Translations under genes and position numbers: made by a program
Source of the DNA: JAFAMS01 sp963715815
GTDB lineage: Bacteria > Vulcanimicrobiota > Vulcanimicrobiia > Vulcanimicrobiales > Vulcanimicrobiaceae
Reading direction: 5' to 3'
Assembly (NCBI GenBank): GCA_963715815.1
Contig: OY970278.1
Location: 1,488,001-1,552,000 of the forward strand
DNA length: 64,000 nt
Shown here: positions 1 to 8,157 of the stretch, piece by piece
Numbering within the stretch: the stretch's first letter is position 1
Layout of the letters: the number at the start of each line of letters is the position of its first letter
Notes under the pieces: model-generated
Databases searched by the model: none
The model's input: the letters and a program-made list of their open reading frames with translations, nothing else
Told to the model about the DNA's origin: nothing

Positions 1-652
1 TGCGCCACCCGAGATTGTTTTCGAAAGCATTGCGCCATCCAGACCACCATGTGAATTGCTTGCGTTCTTGATTAACGAGGCGAAACGCGTCCACCCAGCC
101 TAGCTCGCTCGTGATGCGATCGAACCACGCGCGTTCCGGCGGGAGAAAACCGGTCGTCGCCGCGCAGGCGCGAACGTTGAAGACGTCGATGTCGAGATGC
201 GCGATGTTGTAATCGCCGCAGATCACGATCGGCCGGCCTTCGTCGCGCATGCGTTTTAGTTCGACGAAGAACCGGTCGAGGAAAGCGTACTTGACCTCCT
301 GACGCGCCGGCCCGCTCGTCCCCGAAGGAACGTAGAGCGAGCAGATGGTGACATCCGCATAGTCAAAGCGCAGAAAGCGCGCTTCATGATCCAGCAGATC
401 CGGACCTAAACCCCGCATAACGTCGCGCGGCGCCGTTCGCGCGTAGATCGCAACGCCGCTATAGCCTTTCTTAACCGCGTCGAGATAAACGGCGGAGTAT
501 CTGGCCAGCACCGCTTCGCCGGGAAGCTGGTGCTCTTGTGCTTTGGTTTCTTGCACGCAGACGAAGTCGGGCGATTCGGCAAGCATCCATGCAAAGAATC
601 CTTTGCGGGCTGCGCTGCGTATGCCGTTCGCGTTGAAGGAGATGATGCGCAC
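1..652 (-). CDS. xthA: Exodeoxyribonuclease III (3' end cut by window edge)
   Basis: This is a DNA-repair AP endonuclease and 3'-5' exonuclease of the ExoIII/EEP family. Reading the minus strand from a GTG at 652 gives VRIISFNANGIRSA, then the metal-binding Glu in CVQETKAQ. Further on come the catalytic-loop motif GDYNIAHLDID and the segment GFLPPERAW, all in the usual order for XthA. The frame stays open to base 1, so about 217 residues are visible and the C-terminal catalytic His region lies outside the window. The typical proline after the GDYNIAH motif (IDLARP type) is not conserved here. It is divergent from the LigD-type polymerase with only 20 bases between the two starts, which suggests a shared promoter region and a joint repair role. 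Confidence 0.9.
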   Translation of the reverse strand, partial: MRIISFNANGIRSAARKGFFAWMLAESPDFVCVQETKAQEHQLPGEAVLARYSAVYLDAVKKGYSGVAIYARTAPRDVMRGLGPDLLDHEARFLRFDYADVTICSLYVPSGTSGPARQEVKYAFLDRFFVELKRMRDEGRPIVICGDYNIAHLDIDVFNVRACAATTGFLPPERAWFDRITSELGWVDAFRLVNQERKQFTWWSGWRNAFENNLGWR

Positions 653-672
653 GGAAGCCGAGTCCACGCCCG

Positions 673-1599
673 TTGACAAAGATTCCTACCGGCGAGGACG
701 ATCTCACCTTCGCAGTCGGCAAGAAACGCGTCGGGCTGACGAATCTCGGCAAAGTCTTTTGGCCGAAAGACGGCTACACCAAGCGCGATCTCTTGCAGTA
801 CTATCTCGACGTTTCGAGCGTACTTTTGCCGCATCTTCGCGAGCGTGCAATGGTGATGAAGCGCTATCCGAACGGAATCGACGGCGATTTCTTTTTCATG
901 AAGCGCACGCCGCCCAAACGACCGGAGTGGATCACGACCTGCCGGATCACGCACGGCTCGGGAAACGTGATCGACTTCCCGATCATTGACGACGCAGCGG
1001 CGCTCTTATGGGTGATCAACCTGGGCTGTATCGATCTCAATCCGTGGTATGCGCGCTGTGATGACTACGATCGTCCCGACTATCTCCACTTCGATCTCGA
1101 TCCGGTCGAAGGAACGCCGTTTGCGACGGTGCGCGACGTGGCGCTAGCCGTGCACGATGCGCTGGACGGATTGAAGATGCCGAATTACGCCAAGACGACC
1201 GGATCGAAGGGGATTCACATCTACGTTCCCATCGTCCGAGGTCCGACTCAAAAGGACGTCTGGACGTTTGCCAAAGCGCTCGCGCACGCTATCGAGAAAT
1301 CGTATCCGAAGATCGCAACCGCCATCTACAACGTCTCGAAACGTCCGCGCGGAACCGTGCTCGTCGACTATAACCAGAATCGCTGGGGGAGTACGCTGGC
1401 GTCGATCTATTCGGTGCGCCCGCGTCCGCACGCGACCGTTTCGATGCCGGTTGAGTGGGACGAGGTCGAAGACGGCGTCGAAATCGGTGATTTTACGCTT
1501 GCGAATGCACGTGAGCGCATCGCAAAACGCGGCGACCTATGGGCGCCGCTCCGTCCGCTGGCGCGCGGACGATTCGAGCTGCGGACGCTCCTCGGCTAG
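673..1599 (+). CDS. Stand-alone LigD-type polymerase/primase domain protein
   Basis: This is an archaeo-eukaryotic primase-type polymerase of the LigD PolDom family, which fills in or adds nucleotides at double-strand breaks during non-homologous end joining. The 308 residues correspond to the polymerase module only. Visible landmarks are the early TNLGKVFWP segment, the metal-binding pair in HFDLDP, the TTGSKGIHIYVP nucleotide-binding motif and the third acidic site in LVDYNQN. The start is a TTG at 673 (MTKIPTGEDD). No ligase or phosphoesterase domain is attached, and no Ku gene is in the window, so the ligase and Ku must be elsewhere if NHEJ operates. The stop codon overlaps the stop of the convergent clpP-like gene in a CTAG palindrome. 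Confidence 0.88.
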   Translation: MTKIPTGEDDLTFAVGKKRVGLTNLGKVFWPKDGYTKRDLLQYYLDVSSVLLPHLRERAMVMKRYPNGIDGDFFFMKRTPPKRPEWITTCRITHGSGNVIDFPIIDDAAALLWVINLGCIDLNPWYARCDDYDRPDYLHFDLDPVEGTPFATVRDVALAVHDALDGLKMPNYAKTTGSKGIHIYVPIVRGPTQKDVWTFAKALAHAIEKSYPKIATAIYNVSKRPRGTVLVDYNQNRWGSTLASIYSVRPRPHATVSMPVEWDEVEDGVEIGDFTLANARERIAKRGDLWAPLRPLARGRFELRTLLG

Positions 1600-2324
1600 C
1601 GGACGATCGAGATGACCGCCGCGGGTTTCGCAAGCCCAGGTGCGGTCAGGACGGCGTCAACGAGACCTTCGTGTAAGGCTTCGTCTGCATCCAGGTACCA
1701 ATCGGTTTTGTAGAGTTTCGTGCGATAGTATTCGACTGACTTGCCAGTGCGGTTCGCGTAGATCTCGTACAATCGATCTTGTAAACGTTCTTGGAACGCG
1801 CGTTCCTCGCCGTGATCGCTGACGCGACCGCTGCTGCGGTACCAGACCTCATGAAGCAAGAAGAACGAAGAAGCTTCCATTGTCCGGTAATTCGCAACCT
1901 GAGCGATGACGCTGGCCATGCTCATCGCGACACCCTCGATGTGCACGTTTACTTGCCGGCCGAGCCGGCGCAGCGACGTGATCGTCGATACGAGCGCAAG
2001 ACCCGCGAAAACATTTCCCCCGACGCTGGAGAGAAAGAGCGTTACCGGCTTGTCGGGCGCTAGGTTGAGGTGGGTACGCAGCAACTGTTGCTGCAGCGGA
2101 ACGACGTGCTGTTCTTCTATCTCGCTGTGAAAAAACAGCATGCCCTCATCAGAGGGTTCGAGGGGCTCAAATGCGCGGCGCGGCACGACGTCTAGGAGAT
2201 CGCCCAGGAGCGTTTCACGTGCGGAGGCGTCGTCAATCTGCACGCGCGCCAGCAGCTGATCGAATTGCAAGCGGAGATCTGCCCGAGTAGAAGAGACGGA
2301 CACGACTATGCCTCCAGCAGACAT
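1596..2324 (-). CDS. ClpP-family serine protease, divergent, with N-terminal extension
   Basis: This is an ATP-dependent Clp protease proteolytic subunit homologue of 242 residues, against about 195-210 for ordinary ClpP. The catalytic triad can be placed: Ser in GVAMSMASVI, His in FFLLHEVW and Asp in YKTDWYLDADEA. The usual oxyanion-hole motif SPGG is altered to SSVGGNV, with Val replacing Pro, and about 45 residues precede the fold. No clpX or trigger-factor gene is adjacent, unlike typical clpP loci. It may therefore be a second, specialised ClpP rather than the housekeeping copy. The start is ATG at 2324; its end converges on the LigD-type gene with overlapping stops. Confidence 0.85.
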   Translation of the reverse strand: MSAGGIVVSVSSTRADLRLQFDQLLARVQIDDASARETLLGDLLDVVPRRAFEPLEPSDEGMLFFHSEIEEQHVVPLQQQLLRTHLNLAPDKPVTLFLSSVGGNVFAGLALVSTITSLRRLGRQVNVHIEGVAMSMASVIAQVANYRTMEASSFFLLHEVWYRSSGRVSDHGEERAFQERLQDRLYEIYANRTGKSVEYYRTKLYKTDWYLDADEALHEGLVDAVLTAPGLAKPAAVISIVR

Positions 2325-2372
2325 GCTATTGCGCCATGGGTAATACCCACGGCTGATTCAATAGATTACCTG

Positions 2373-2394
2373 CACTCGCGCCGGTGCGCAAGTG
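2373..2394 (-). terminator. Possible hppA terminator hairpin
   Basis: An imperfect inverted repeat CACT-CGCGC / GCGCA-AGTG lies just downstream of the hppA stop on the minus strand. There is no clear T run, so it may be a Rho-dependent end or a simple stem. The surrounding 93 bp gap between clpP and hppA holds nothing else I can identify. Confidence 0.35.
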
Positions 2395-2417
2395 AGGGTG
2401 ACAAAGGGCCTGCTCGG

Positions 2418-4535
2418 TTATCTAACGAGGAAGCCGACCAATAACAGCGCGACAATATTGAGGACTTTGATCATCGGGTTGATCGCCGGTCCGGCGGTAT
2501 CTTTGTACGGATCGCCGACAGTGTCGCCCGTAACCGCGGCCTGGTGCGCGATCGAACCTTTGCCGCCGTAGTTCCCGTCCTCGATATATTTCTTGGCATT
2601 ATCCCACGCGCCGCCGCCGCTCGTCATCGCAATTGCGAGAAAAAGTCCGGTGACGATCGAGCCCATCAGGACGCCGCCGAGCATTTGCGCTCCGGTTGGC
2701 CCGGGAAGCACGCCGATCTCAGCGAGCAGCACGATCAGGATCGGAATCCCAACCGGAATGAGTGCGGGGACGATCATTTCCTTGAGCGCAGCGCCGGTCA
2801 CGATCGAAACGGTCGTACCGTAATCCGGACGCGATGTTCCCAACATGATGCCTGGATTTTCGCGGAACTGTCTACGGACTTCTTCGACGACGGCGCCGGC
2901 TGCGCGTCCGACCGCTTCCATCGCAAGGGATGCGAAGAGATACGTGCAGATGCCGCCGAGGAAAAGACCGGTGAGCACGTACGGATCGCCGATTGAAAAC
3001 GAGATCGGCGTCGTTGCGCAGGCTGCGCTGGGCGTTGCTTTGCACTTGTCGGAGAGCTCTTGCAAGAACGAGGCAAAGAGCACGACTGCCGCAAGTCCTG
3101 CGGAACCGATCGCGTAGCCCTTTGTAACGGCTTTCGTCGTGTTGCCAACAGCGTCGAGCGGATCGGTAACGTCACGAACCGATTCTGGAAGCTCGGCCAT
3201 CTCTGCGATGCCGCCGGCGTTGTCGGTGACGGGTCCGAACGAGTCGATCGCGACGATGATGCCGGCCATCGAAAGCTGCGCCATTACCGCAATAGCGATG
3301 CCGTACGTTCCGGCCAGCGAGTATGAAACGAGAATGCCGAAGATGATCACGATTGCGGGGAGCGCAGTGGCTTGCATCGAGATTCCGAGACCCGCGATGA
3401 TGTTCGTTGCGTGTCCGGTCGTCGAGGCTTTGGCGATGTCCTTTACCGGTGCGAACTGCGTGCCGGTGTAGTACTCCGTGATGTACGTGATCAGCCCGGT
3501 GACGAGCAAGCCGACGATCGAGCAAATGAACACAGCCATGCCGCCCGGCGTCGCGCCCGCGAATTCGGTGTTGGAAACGAAATAAAACGCGATCGCGGAG
3601 AGAACGCCGGCTACGATGAGACCCATGTACAGCGCGCCCATGATGCGCGTGCCTTTGCCTGCATTCTTCGGCAATCGAACGAACATCGTCCCGATGATCG
3701 AGGCGACGATCGAGACCGCACCGAGGACGAGCGGGAACGTAACCGCAGAGGGCAACGTGCTTCCGAGCACGAGGTGACCGAGCAGCATCGCTGCGGTCGT
3801 CGTGACGACGTAGGTTTCGAAGAGATCGGCAGCCATGCCGGCGCAATCGCCGACATTGTCGCCCACGTTGTCCGCGATAACGGCTGGATTGCGGGGGTCA
3901 TCTTCCGGGATTCCGGCTTCGACTTTTCCGACTAAGTCGGCGCCGACATCGGCGGCCTTCGTATATATGCCGCCGCCAAGACGCGCGAACACCGAGATCA
4001 ACGAGCAACCGAATGCGAGGCCCACGAGCGCGCCGAGAGATTTCGTGACGGCGTCGCTCGAGGCGGCGTTGACGCTAAGCATGATCCAGTAGTAGCCGCT
4101 GACAGCGAGCAGACCGAGTCCCACGACGAGTAGTCCGGTAACCGCGCCGGAGCGAAACGCGACCGCAAGTGCCGGCGAAAGTCCGCCGCGCGCAGCTTCT
4201 GCCGTGCGTACGTTCGCACGGACGGAAACGAGCATGCCGATGAATCCGGCCGCACCCGAGAGCGTCGCGCCGATCAGGAAGCCGACTGCGGGCTGCCAGC
4301 CGAGCGGGGCCGGGAGAAGCGCAATGACGATCGCAAGCGCGGCGGCGACGATCGAGACGGTCGTATACTGCCGGCGCAAGAAGGCCATAGCGCCCTCTTG
4401 GATCGCACGCGCAATCTCGATCATCCGCGGATTTCCCTCGGGTTGCCGAAGGACCCAAGCCGTCAAAGCCAACCCGTATACGATGGCCAGTAACCCGGCC
4501 GCAATGCCGAGCCCGATCGCGAATGTGGGACTCAC
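2418..4535 (-). CDS. hppA: Membrane-bound proton-pumping pyrophosphatase, K+-independent type
   Basis: This integral-membrane pyrophosphatase couples PPi hydrolysis to cation export across the cytoplasmic membrane. The protein has about 705 residues and many hydrophobic segments. The substrate-binding loop is clear (DVGADLVGKVEAGIPEDD, then NVGDNVGDCAG), as is the late DTVGDPYKDTAGP motif. The subclass-determining motif reads GNTTKAVTKG; the Lys there is characteristic of K+-independent H+-PPases, whereas K+-dependent forms carry Ala. An upstream ATG extension to 4625 is open, but I chose GTG at 4535 (VSPTFAIGLG) because the hydrophobic N-terminus begins there and GAGGGAG lies 11 bases ahead. 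It is monocistronic as far as can be seen. Confidence 0.93.
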   Translation of the reverse strand: MSPTFAIGLGIAAGLLAIVYGLALTAWVLRQPEGNPRMIEIARAIQEGAMAFLRRQYTTVSIVAAALAIVIALLPAPLGWQPAVGFLIGATLSGAAGFIGMLVSVRANVRTAEAARGGLSPALAVAFRSGAVTGLLVVGLGLLAVSGYYWIMLSVNAASSDAVTKSLGALVGLAFGCSLISVFARLGGGIYTKAADVGADLVGKVEAGIPEDDPRNPAVIADNVGDNVGDCAGMAADLFETYVVTTTAAMLLGHLVLGSTLPSAVTFPLVLGAVSIVASIIGTMFVRLPKNAGKGTRIMGALYMGLIVAGVLSAIAFYFVSNTEFAGATPGGMAVFICSIVGLLVTGLITYITEYYTGTQFAPVKDIAKASTTGHATNIIAGLGISMQATALPAIVIIFGILVSYSLAGTYGIAIAVMAQLSMAGIIVAIDSFGPVTDNAGGIAEMAELPESVRDVTDPLDAVGNTTKAVTKGYAIGSAGLAAVVLFASFLQELSDKCKATPSAACATTPISFSIGDPYVLTGLFLGGICTYLFASLAMEAVGRAAGAVVEEVRRQFRENPGIMLGTSRPDYGTTVSIVTGAALKEMIVPALIPVGIPILIVLLAEIGVLPGPTGAQMLGGVLMGSIVTGLFLAIAMTSGGGAWDNAKKYIEDGNYGGKGSIAHQAAVTGDTVGDPYKDTAGPAINPMIKVLNIVALLLVGFLVR

Positions 4536-4706
4536 GCTTTTGGTTTCTCCCTCATGTGTGCAGCGGACGCACAAAAACCGCCCGCTGACGCGAGCGACCT
4601 GCCCCGTTTGTCCCCCCCAAACCACGACTCCTTTCCCGATAACTGTAGGTGTTGCTGGGAGCGGGAGAGTTGTTACGGGCCCCCTCAGGGAATCGAGCTT
4701 TTACGA

Positions 4707-4784
4707 AATGTTGATGCGCCCGAAGATTTGGGGGCTCCATGCGAAGCATGGGGGGCGCGGAGCCTGGGGCGAAGCGCCTTTCAA
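4707..4784 (+). repeat. Dispersed two-hairpin intergenic element, copy A
   Basis: This copy begins with ATGTTGATG, continues to a perfect hairpin CCATGC-GAA-GCATGG (4737-4751), then GGGGGGCGCGGAGCC, and ends with a second small hairpin GGCG-AAG-CGCC (4768-4778) followed by TTTCAA. It abuts the ATG of the ABC permease gene. Related copies lie at 10480-10554 (inverted), 16414-16488, 30246-30271 and 33983-34007. The rest of the 249 bp gap upstream (4536-4706) contains a GC-rich, C-rich stretch with no gene that I can support. Confidence 0.7.
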
Positions 4785-5804
4785 ATGGCACGTTTCGTAG
4801 CCGCACGGGTGTTTCGACTCGTTATCGTTTTAGTCGCGATAACTGTCGTCAGCTTCCTATTCCTCAACCTGATCCCCGGAGATCCGGCGACGGTGCGGCT
4901 GGGAGAGCACGCTACGCCCGAGCAAGTCGCTGCGTTGCGCGCTTCGTTCGGTCTGGACAAACCGTGGTACACGCAGCTTGCGATCTACCTCGAACACGTT
5001 GCGCATGGCGATCTCGGCATCTCGATCGACGATCAGGAGTCGGTGACCGGGAAGCTCGTGCAATATTTCCCCGCGACGCTCGAGCTGACATTCGGCGCAA
5101 TTTGCTTCGCAATCATCGTCGGCGTGCCGGCCGGGATTGCGGCTGCGGTCTGGCACGGGAGCGTACTCGATGCGCTCACCATGGTCGCCGTGCTTCTTGG
5201 CGTTTCGATTCCGGTCTTTTGGCTCGGCTGGATTCTCGTCTATGTCTTTGCGGTGTTGCCGACGGGCGCGGGACTGAATCTGTTTCCGATCTCGGGACGG
5301 ATCGACGCACAATACTTCATTACCCCGCATACACATCTGATGGTGATCGATGCGTTGCTCAGTGGGAACGGCGCGGCTGCGCTCGATGCGCTCTGGCATC
5401 TGATTCTACCCTCGATCACACTCGGGACGATTCCACTCGCGATCGTTGCAAAGATTACGCGCAGCGGGATGCTCGAAGTACTCCAAAGCGATTACGTGCG
5501 GACTGCGCGCGCCAAAGGGCTCTCCGCTTCGCGCGTCATCGTCAAGCACGCGCTGCGTAATGCGCTGATCCCAATTATCACCGTGATCGGTTTGCAGACG
5601 GGCCTGTTGCTTGGTGGCGCCGTCCTAACCGAATCGATTTTTGCGTGGCCTGGCGTCGGACGTCTTGCGTTTGAAGCAATATCGAACCGTGACATGCCTG
5701 TCATCAACGGGTGCGTGCTCCTCTTTGCCACCGTTTTCGTCGTCGTGAATACGCTCGTCGATCTGCTCTACGCGGTGGCAAATCCGCGGATACGGTACGG
5801 GTGA
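4785..5804 (+). CDS. ABC transporter permease, DppB/OppB type
   Basis: This is an inner-membrane subunit of a peptide or nickel type ABC importer. The 339 residues start MARFVAARVFRLV at ATG 4785, which directly follows repeat element A. About six hydrophobic segments are visible. The conserved early segment NLIPGDPA and the EAA loop that contacts the ATPase (DYVRTARAKGLSASRV, then HALRNALIPI) are typical of DppB. The later FAWPGVGRLAFEAI segment also matches the family. No second permease, ATPase or substrate-binding protein follows. Instead its TGA overlaps the GTG start of cheB by four bases, so it is translationally coupled to a chemotaxis gene. Confidence 0.9.
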   Translation: MARFVAARVFRLVIVLVAITVVSFLFLNLIPGDPATVRLGEHATPEQVAALRASFGLDKPWYTQLAIYLEHVAHGDLGISIDDQESVTGKLVQYFPATLELTFGAICFAIIVGVPAGIAAAVWHGSVLDALTMVAVLLGVSIPVFWLGWILVYVFAVLPTGAGLNLFPISGRIDAQYFITPHTHLMVIDALLSGNGAAALDALWHLILPSITLGTIPLAIVAKITRSGMLEVLQSDYVRTARAKGLSASRVIVKHALRNALIPIITVIGLQTGLLLGGAVLTESIFAWPGVGRLAFEAISNRDMPVINGCVLLFATVFVVVNTLVDLLYAVANPRIRYG

Positions 5805-6892
5805 CGAACGAAGCTCGGATTCGCGTCGTCGTCGTCGACGACTCGACTTTTATGCGGCATATGCTCCGGCGCATGCTGGAACGTGATCCCGGAGTCGAGA
5901 TCGTCGGCGCCGCCAAAGACGGCGAAGAAGGGGTCGCGCTCGTCCAATCACTTGCGCCCGACGTCGTCACCATGGACGTCGAGATGCGCGGTATCGGTGG
6001 TTTGGAAGCGTTGCGCCGTATCGTCGCGCGCGGACCGCAGAGTCCGCCAGTAATCATGGTGAGCGCGCTGACGACGCGAGGCGCGCAAATCACGCTCGAT
6101 GCACTGCACATCGGAGCCGTCGATTTCATCGCCAAGCCGCCGCCCGGCGCGAGCGTTCTCGACATCGGGGCGCTCGGCGACGAGCTGCTCGAAAAGGTGC
6201 GCACCTTTGGTACGCGGCGCACGCAACGCAGTTTTAAATCGCCACCAGCCGCGACACCGGGTCCGCACGGGCGTTCGGAATGCGTCGCAATTGGAACGTC
6301 GACCGGCGGTCCGGTTGCGTTGTCGCGCATCGTACCGCGCTTGCCGAAGAATTTCCCATCGCCGGTTGTGATTGCGCAGCACATGCCGCCCGGCTTTACC
6401 GCGCCGCTGGCGGAGCGATTGAATGCGTCCAGTCAGATCGAGGTAAGCGAAGGTACGAACGGCATGACATTATGCGCCGGGACCGCCGTCGTTGCGCCGG
6501 CGGGTCAACGTGCGCGCGTCCGGCGCATCGGTAAGCAATTTACGCTCGAGCTTGAAGAAGCGGAACGCGGATCGTTGACGCCCAGCGTCGATGCGCTGTT
6601 CGCATCCGTCGGTGCGCTATGCAAGCAAGGAGCGCTTGCCGTTTTGCTGACCGGGATGGGCCGAGATGGTGTCGAGGGACTGCGGGTTATCCGCGCATCC
6701 GGTGGGTATGCAATCGGACAAGATGAAGCGAGCTGCGTCGTATACGGTATGCCGCGGGCAGCGGCTGAGGCGGGATTGATCGATCGCGTGTGTACGCTCG
6801 ATGATTTGCCCCAAATTTTATGCACTTTGACCGGCTTAGAGGTACCTTTACAGAGGGGGGAGGGGAGCCGGCCTCCGCTGCCGGGAACGTGA
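5801..6892 (+). CDS. cheB: Chemotaxis response regulator protein-glutamate methylesterase CheB
   Basis: CheB demethylates or deamidates chemoreceptors in the cytoplasm during adaptation. The 363 residues begin with a receiver domain (VVVVDDSTFMRH; phospho-acceptor Asp in VTMDVEM, near residue 59). A linker and the methylesterase domain follow, with catalytic Ser in AIGTSTGGP, His in AQHMPPG and Asp in GMGRDGVEG. The receiver reads MDVEMRGIGG, where most CheB proteins have Pro after EM. The GTG start at 5801 overlaps the preceding permease stop. It lies far from cheY-cheC-cheA-cheW (39.5-42.7 kb) but just upstream of fliA. No cheR or receptor gene is in the window. Confidence 0.94.
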   Translation: MTNEARIRVVVVDDSTFMRHMLRRMLERDPGVEIVGAAKDGEEGVALVQSLAPDVVTMDVEMRGIGGLEALRRIVARGPQSPPVIMVSALTTRGAQITLDALHIGAVDFIAKPPPGASVLDIGALGDELLEKVRTFGTRRTQRSFKSPPAATPGPHGRSECVAIGTSTGGPVALSRIVPRLPKNFPSPVVIAQHMPPGFTAPLAERLNASSQIEVSEGTNGMTLCAGTAVVAPAGQRARVRRIGKQFTLELEEAERGSLTPSVDALFASVGALCKQGALAVLLTGMGRDGVEGLRVIRASGGYAIGQDEASCVVYGMPRAAAEAGLIDRVCTLDDLPQILCTLTGLEVPLQRGEGSRPPLPGT

Positions 6893-6924
6893 GCGCCACC
6901 TAAACCGACACTAGGATTGGGCGT

Positions 6925-7770
6925 TTGACAGAGAGTCGGAATCCGCCGCAGTACGTGATCGCGGGCGTTTCGTACTCCAGGGAAGAGGCCGTAACAAAGT
7001 ATCTTCACCTGGTCCGTTACGTCGCTGGTCGCATTTCAATCAATCTTCCGCCTAACGTCGAGATCAACGATCTAATCAACGACGGCATTTTGGGCTTAAT
7101 TGACGCGATTGAAAAGTACGATGACGAACGCGGCGTCAAGTTCGAAACCTACGCGATCACCCGCATCAACGGCGCAATTCTCGACGCGTTACGCGCCTTG
7201 GACTGGGTCCCGCGCGCGGTCCGTCAGCGTGCGCGCGAAGTCGAACGCACCTACCAAGAGCTTGAGGCCGAATACGGACGTGCGGCGACCGAAGAAGAGG
7301 TTGCGAACAAGCTCGGGCTCACGCCCAAAGAGTTTGACCAAACGATGCAGCGCATTCGCGGCACCGCGATCCTCTCGCTCGAAGAGTTCTTGCCGAACGA
7401 GAAGGGCTACGAGATTCCGCTGGTCGACACGCTTAAAGATCCGATCGACGAGATCAGTAAAGCGATCGAATCACGTGAGGTTCGAGAGGCGCTGGTCAAA
7501 GCCGTCGACTCGCTGCCTCATCAAGAGCGCACGGTCATCTCGCTGTACTACTTCGAAGGCTTGACCCTCAAGGAAATCAAGGGCGTGCTCGGCGTCTCGG
7601 AGTCCCGAGTCTCGCAAATCCATGCCCAGGCGGTCATCCATCTACGTACCACGCTGCGCCAGCTGCGTGCCGACTTCGGCTACCGTGAGGGCGATCCGAA
7701 CGTAAAGCAGAAGTACATCCGGCGCGATCCGCCGCCCGGCGAGGATGCCGGCGGTGAAGCCGGCGCTTGA
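6925..7770 (+). CDS. fliA: RNA polymerase sigma factor FliA/WhiG (sigma-28) family
   Basis: This alternative sigma factor directs late flagellar and chemotaxis promoters. It has 281 residues with region 2 (LVRYVAGRISINLPP, later FETYAITRINGAI), region 3 around YQELEAEYGRAATEEEV, and region 4 with the helix-turn-helix LTLKEIKGVLGVSESRVSQ. The length and domain set match group 3 sigma factors. A C-terminal tail rich in Gly, Pro and Asp (after about residue 255) is longer than usual. The start is TTG at 6925 with AGGATTGG upstream. It begins a run with a small protein, a FliK-like gene and an FlhB-C-like gene. No FlgM anti-sigma gene is seen nearby. Confidence 0.93.
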   Translation: MTESRNPPQYVIAGVSYSREEAVTKYLHLVRYVAGRISINLPPNVEINDLINDGILGLIDAIEKYDDERGVKFETYAITRINGAILDALRALDWVPRAVRQRAREVERTYQELEAEYGRAATEEEVANKLGLTPKEFDQTMQRIRGTAILSLEEFLPNEKGYEIPLVDTLKDPIDEISKAIESREVREALVKAVDSLPHQERTVISLYYFEGLTLKEIKGVLGVSESRVSQIHAQAVIHLRTTLRQLRADFGYREGDPNVKQKYIRRDPPPGEDAGGEAGA

Positions 7771-7811
7771 CGCGGACGATACTCTTAAGGAAGAGGAGAC
7801 TTTTCTAGCCA

Positions 7812-8147
7812 ATGGCCATTCGGCCGGTTGACCTTCAGGCGAACATCTTACAAGCCGCGCAAAACTCAGGTGTGCAGCGGCAGGCTGAGGTCGCGGCCCA
7901 AACTTCCAATACGCTCGCACAGGCTGCGTTCGCTGCTAAAACGGAAGAGCGTAGCGAGACCGTTCAAGAGAGCGCTAAGCTCGAGCACAATCGCGTTGAG
8001 GAACGAAAAGAGCCAGGGGACCAGGAACAAGGACGTCGCGGTAAAGCGCGGACGCCCGGTCAACCATTCGCGGGTATTGAAGAAGGCGTTCTCGATGAGG
8101 GTGCAGTCGGAGTCGACGGCGACCACCTGATCGACTTTACCGCCTGA
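7812..8147 (+). CDS. Small hydrophilic protein of flagellar loci, unknown function
   Basis: The 111-residue protein starts MAIRPVDLQANILQAAQ and is then Gln/Ala/Glu-rich and probably helical (about residues 10-70). Short proteins opening with a similar RPVDLQ or RPIDLQ sequence occur next to flagellar sigma factors in Firmicutes, and this matches that pattern from memory. A purine-rich AAGGAAGAGGAG lies upstream of the ATG, at a rather long spacing of 12 bases. It sits between fliA and the FliK-like gene. The function is not known; no catalytic motif is visible. Confidence 0.65.
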   Translation: MAIRPVDLQANILQAAQNSGVQRQAEVAAQTSNTLAQAAFAAKTEERSETVQESAKLEHNRVEERKEPGDQEQGRRGKARTPGQPFAGIEEGVLDEGAVGVDGDHLIDFTA

Positions 8148-8157
8148 GCTCCCTGTC

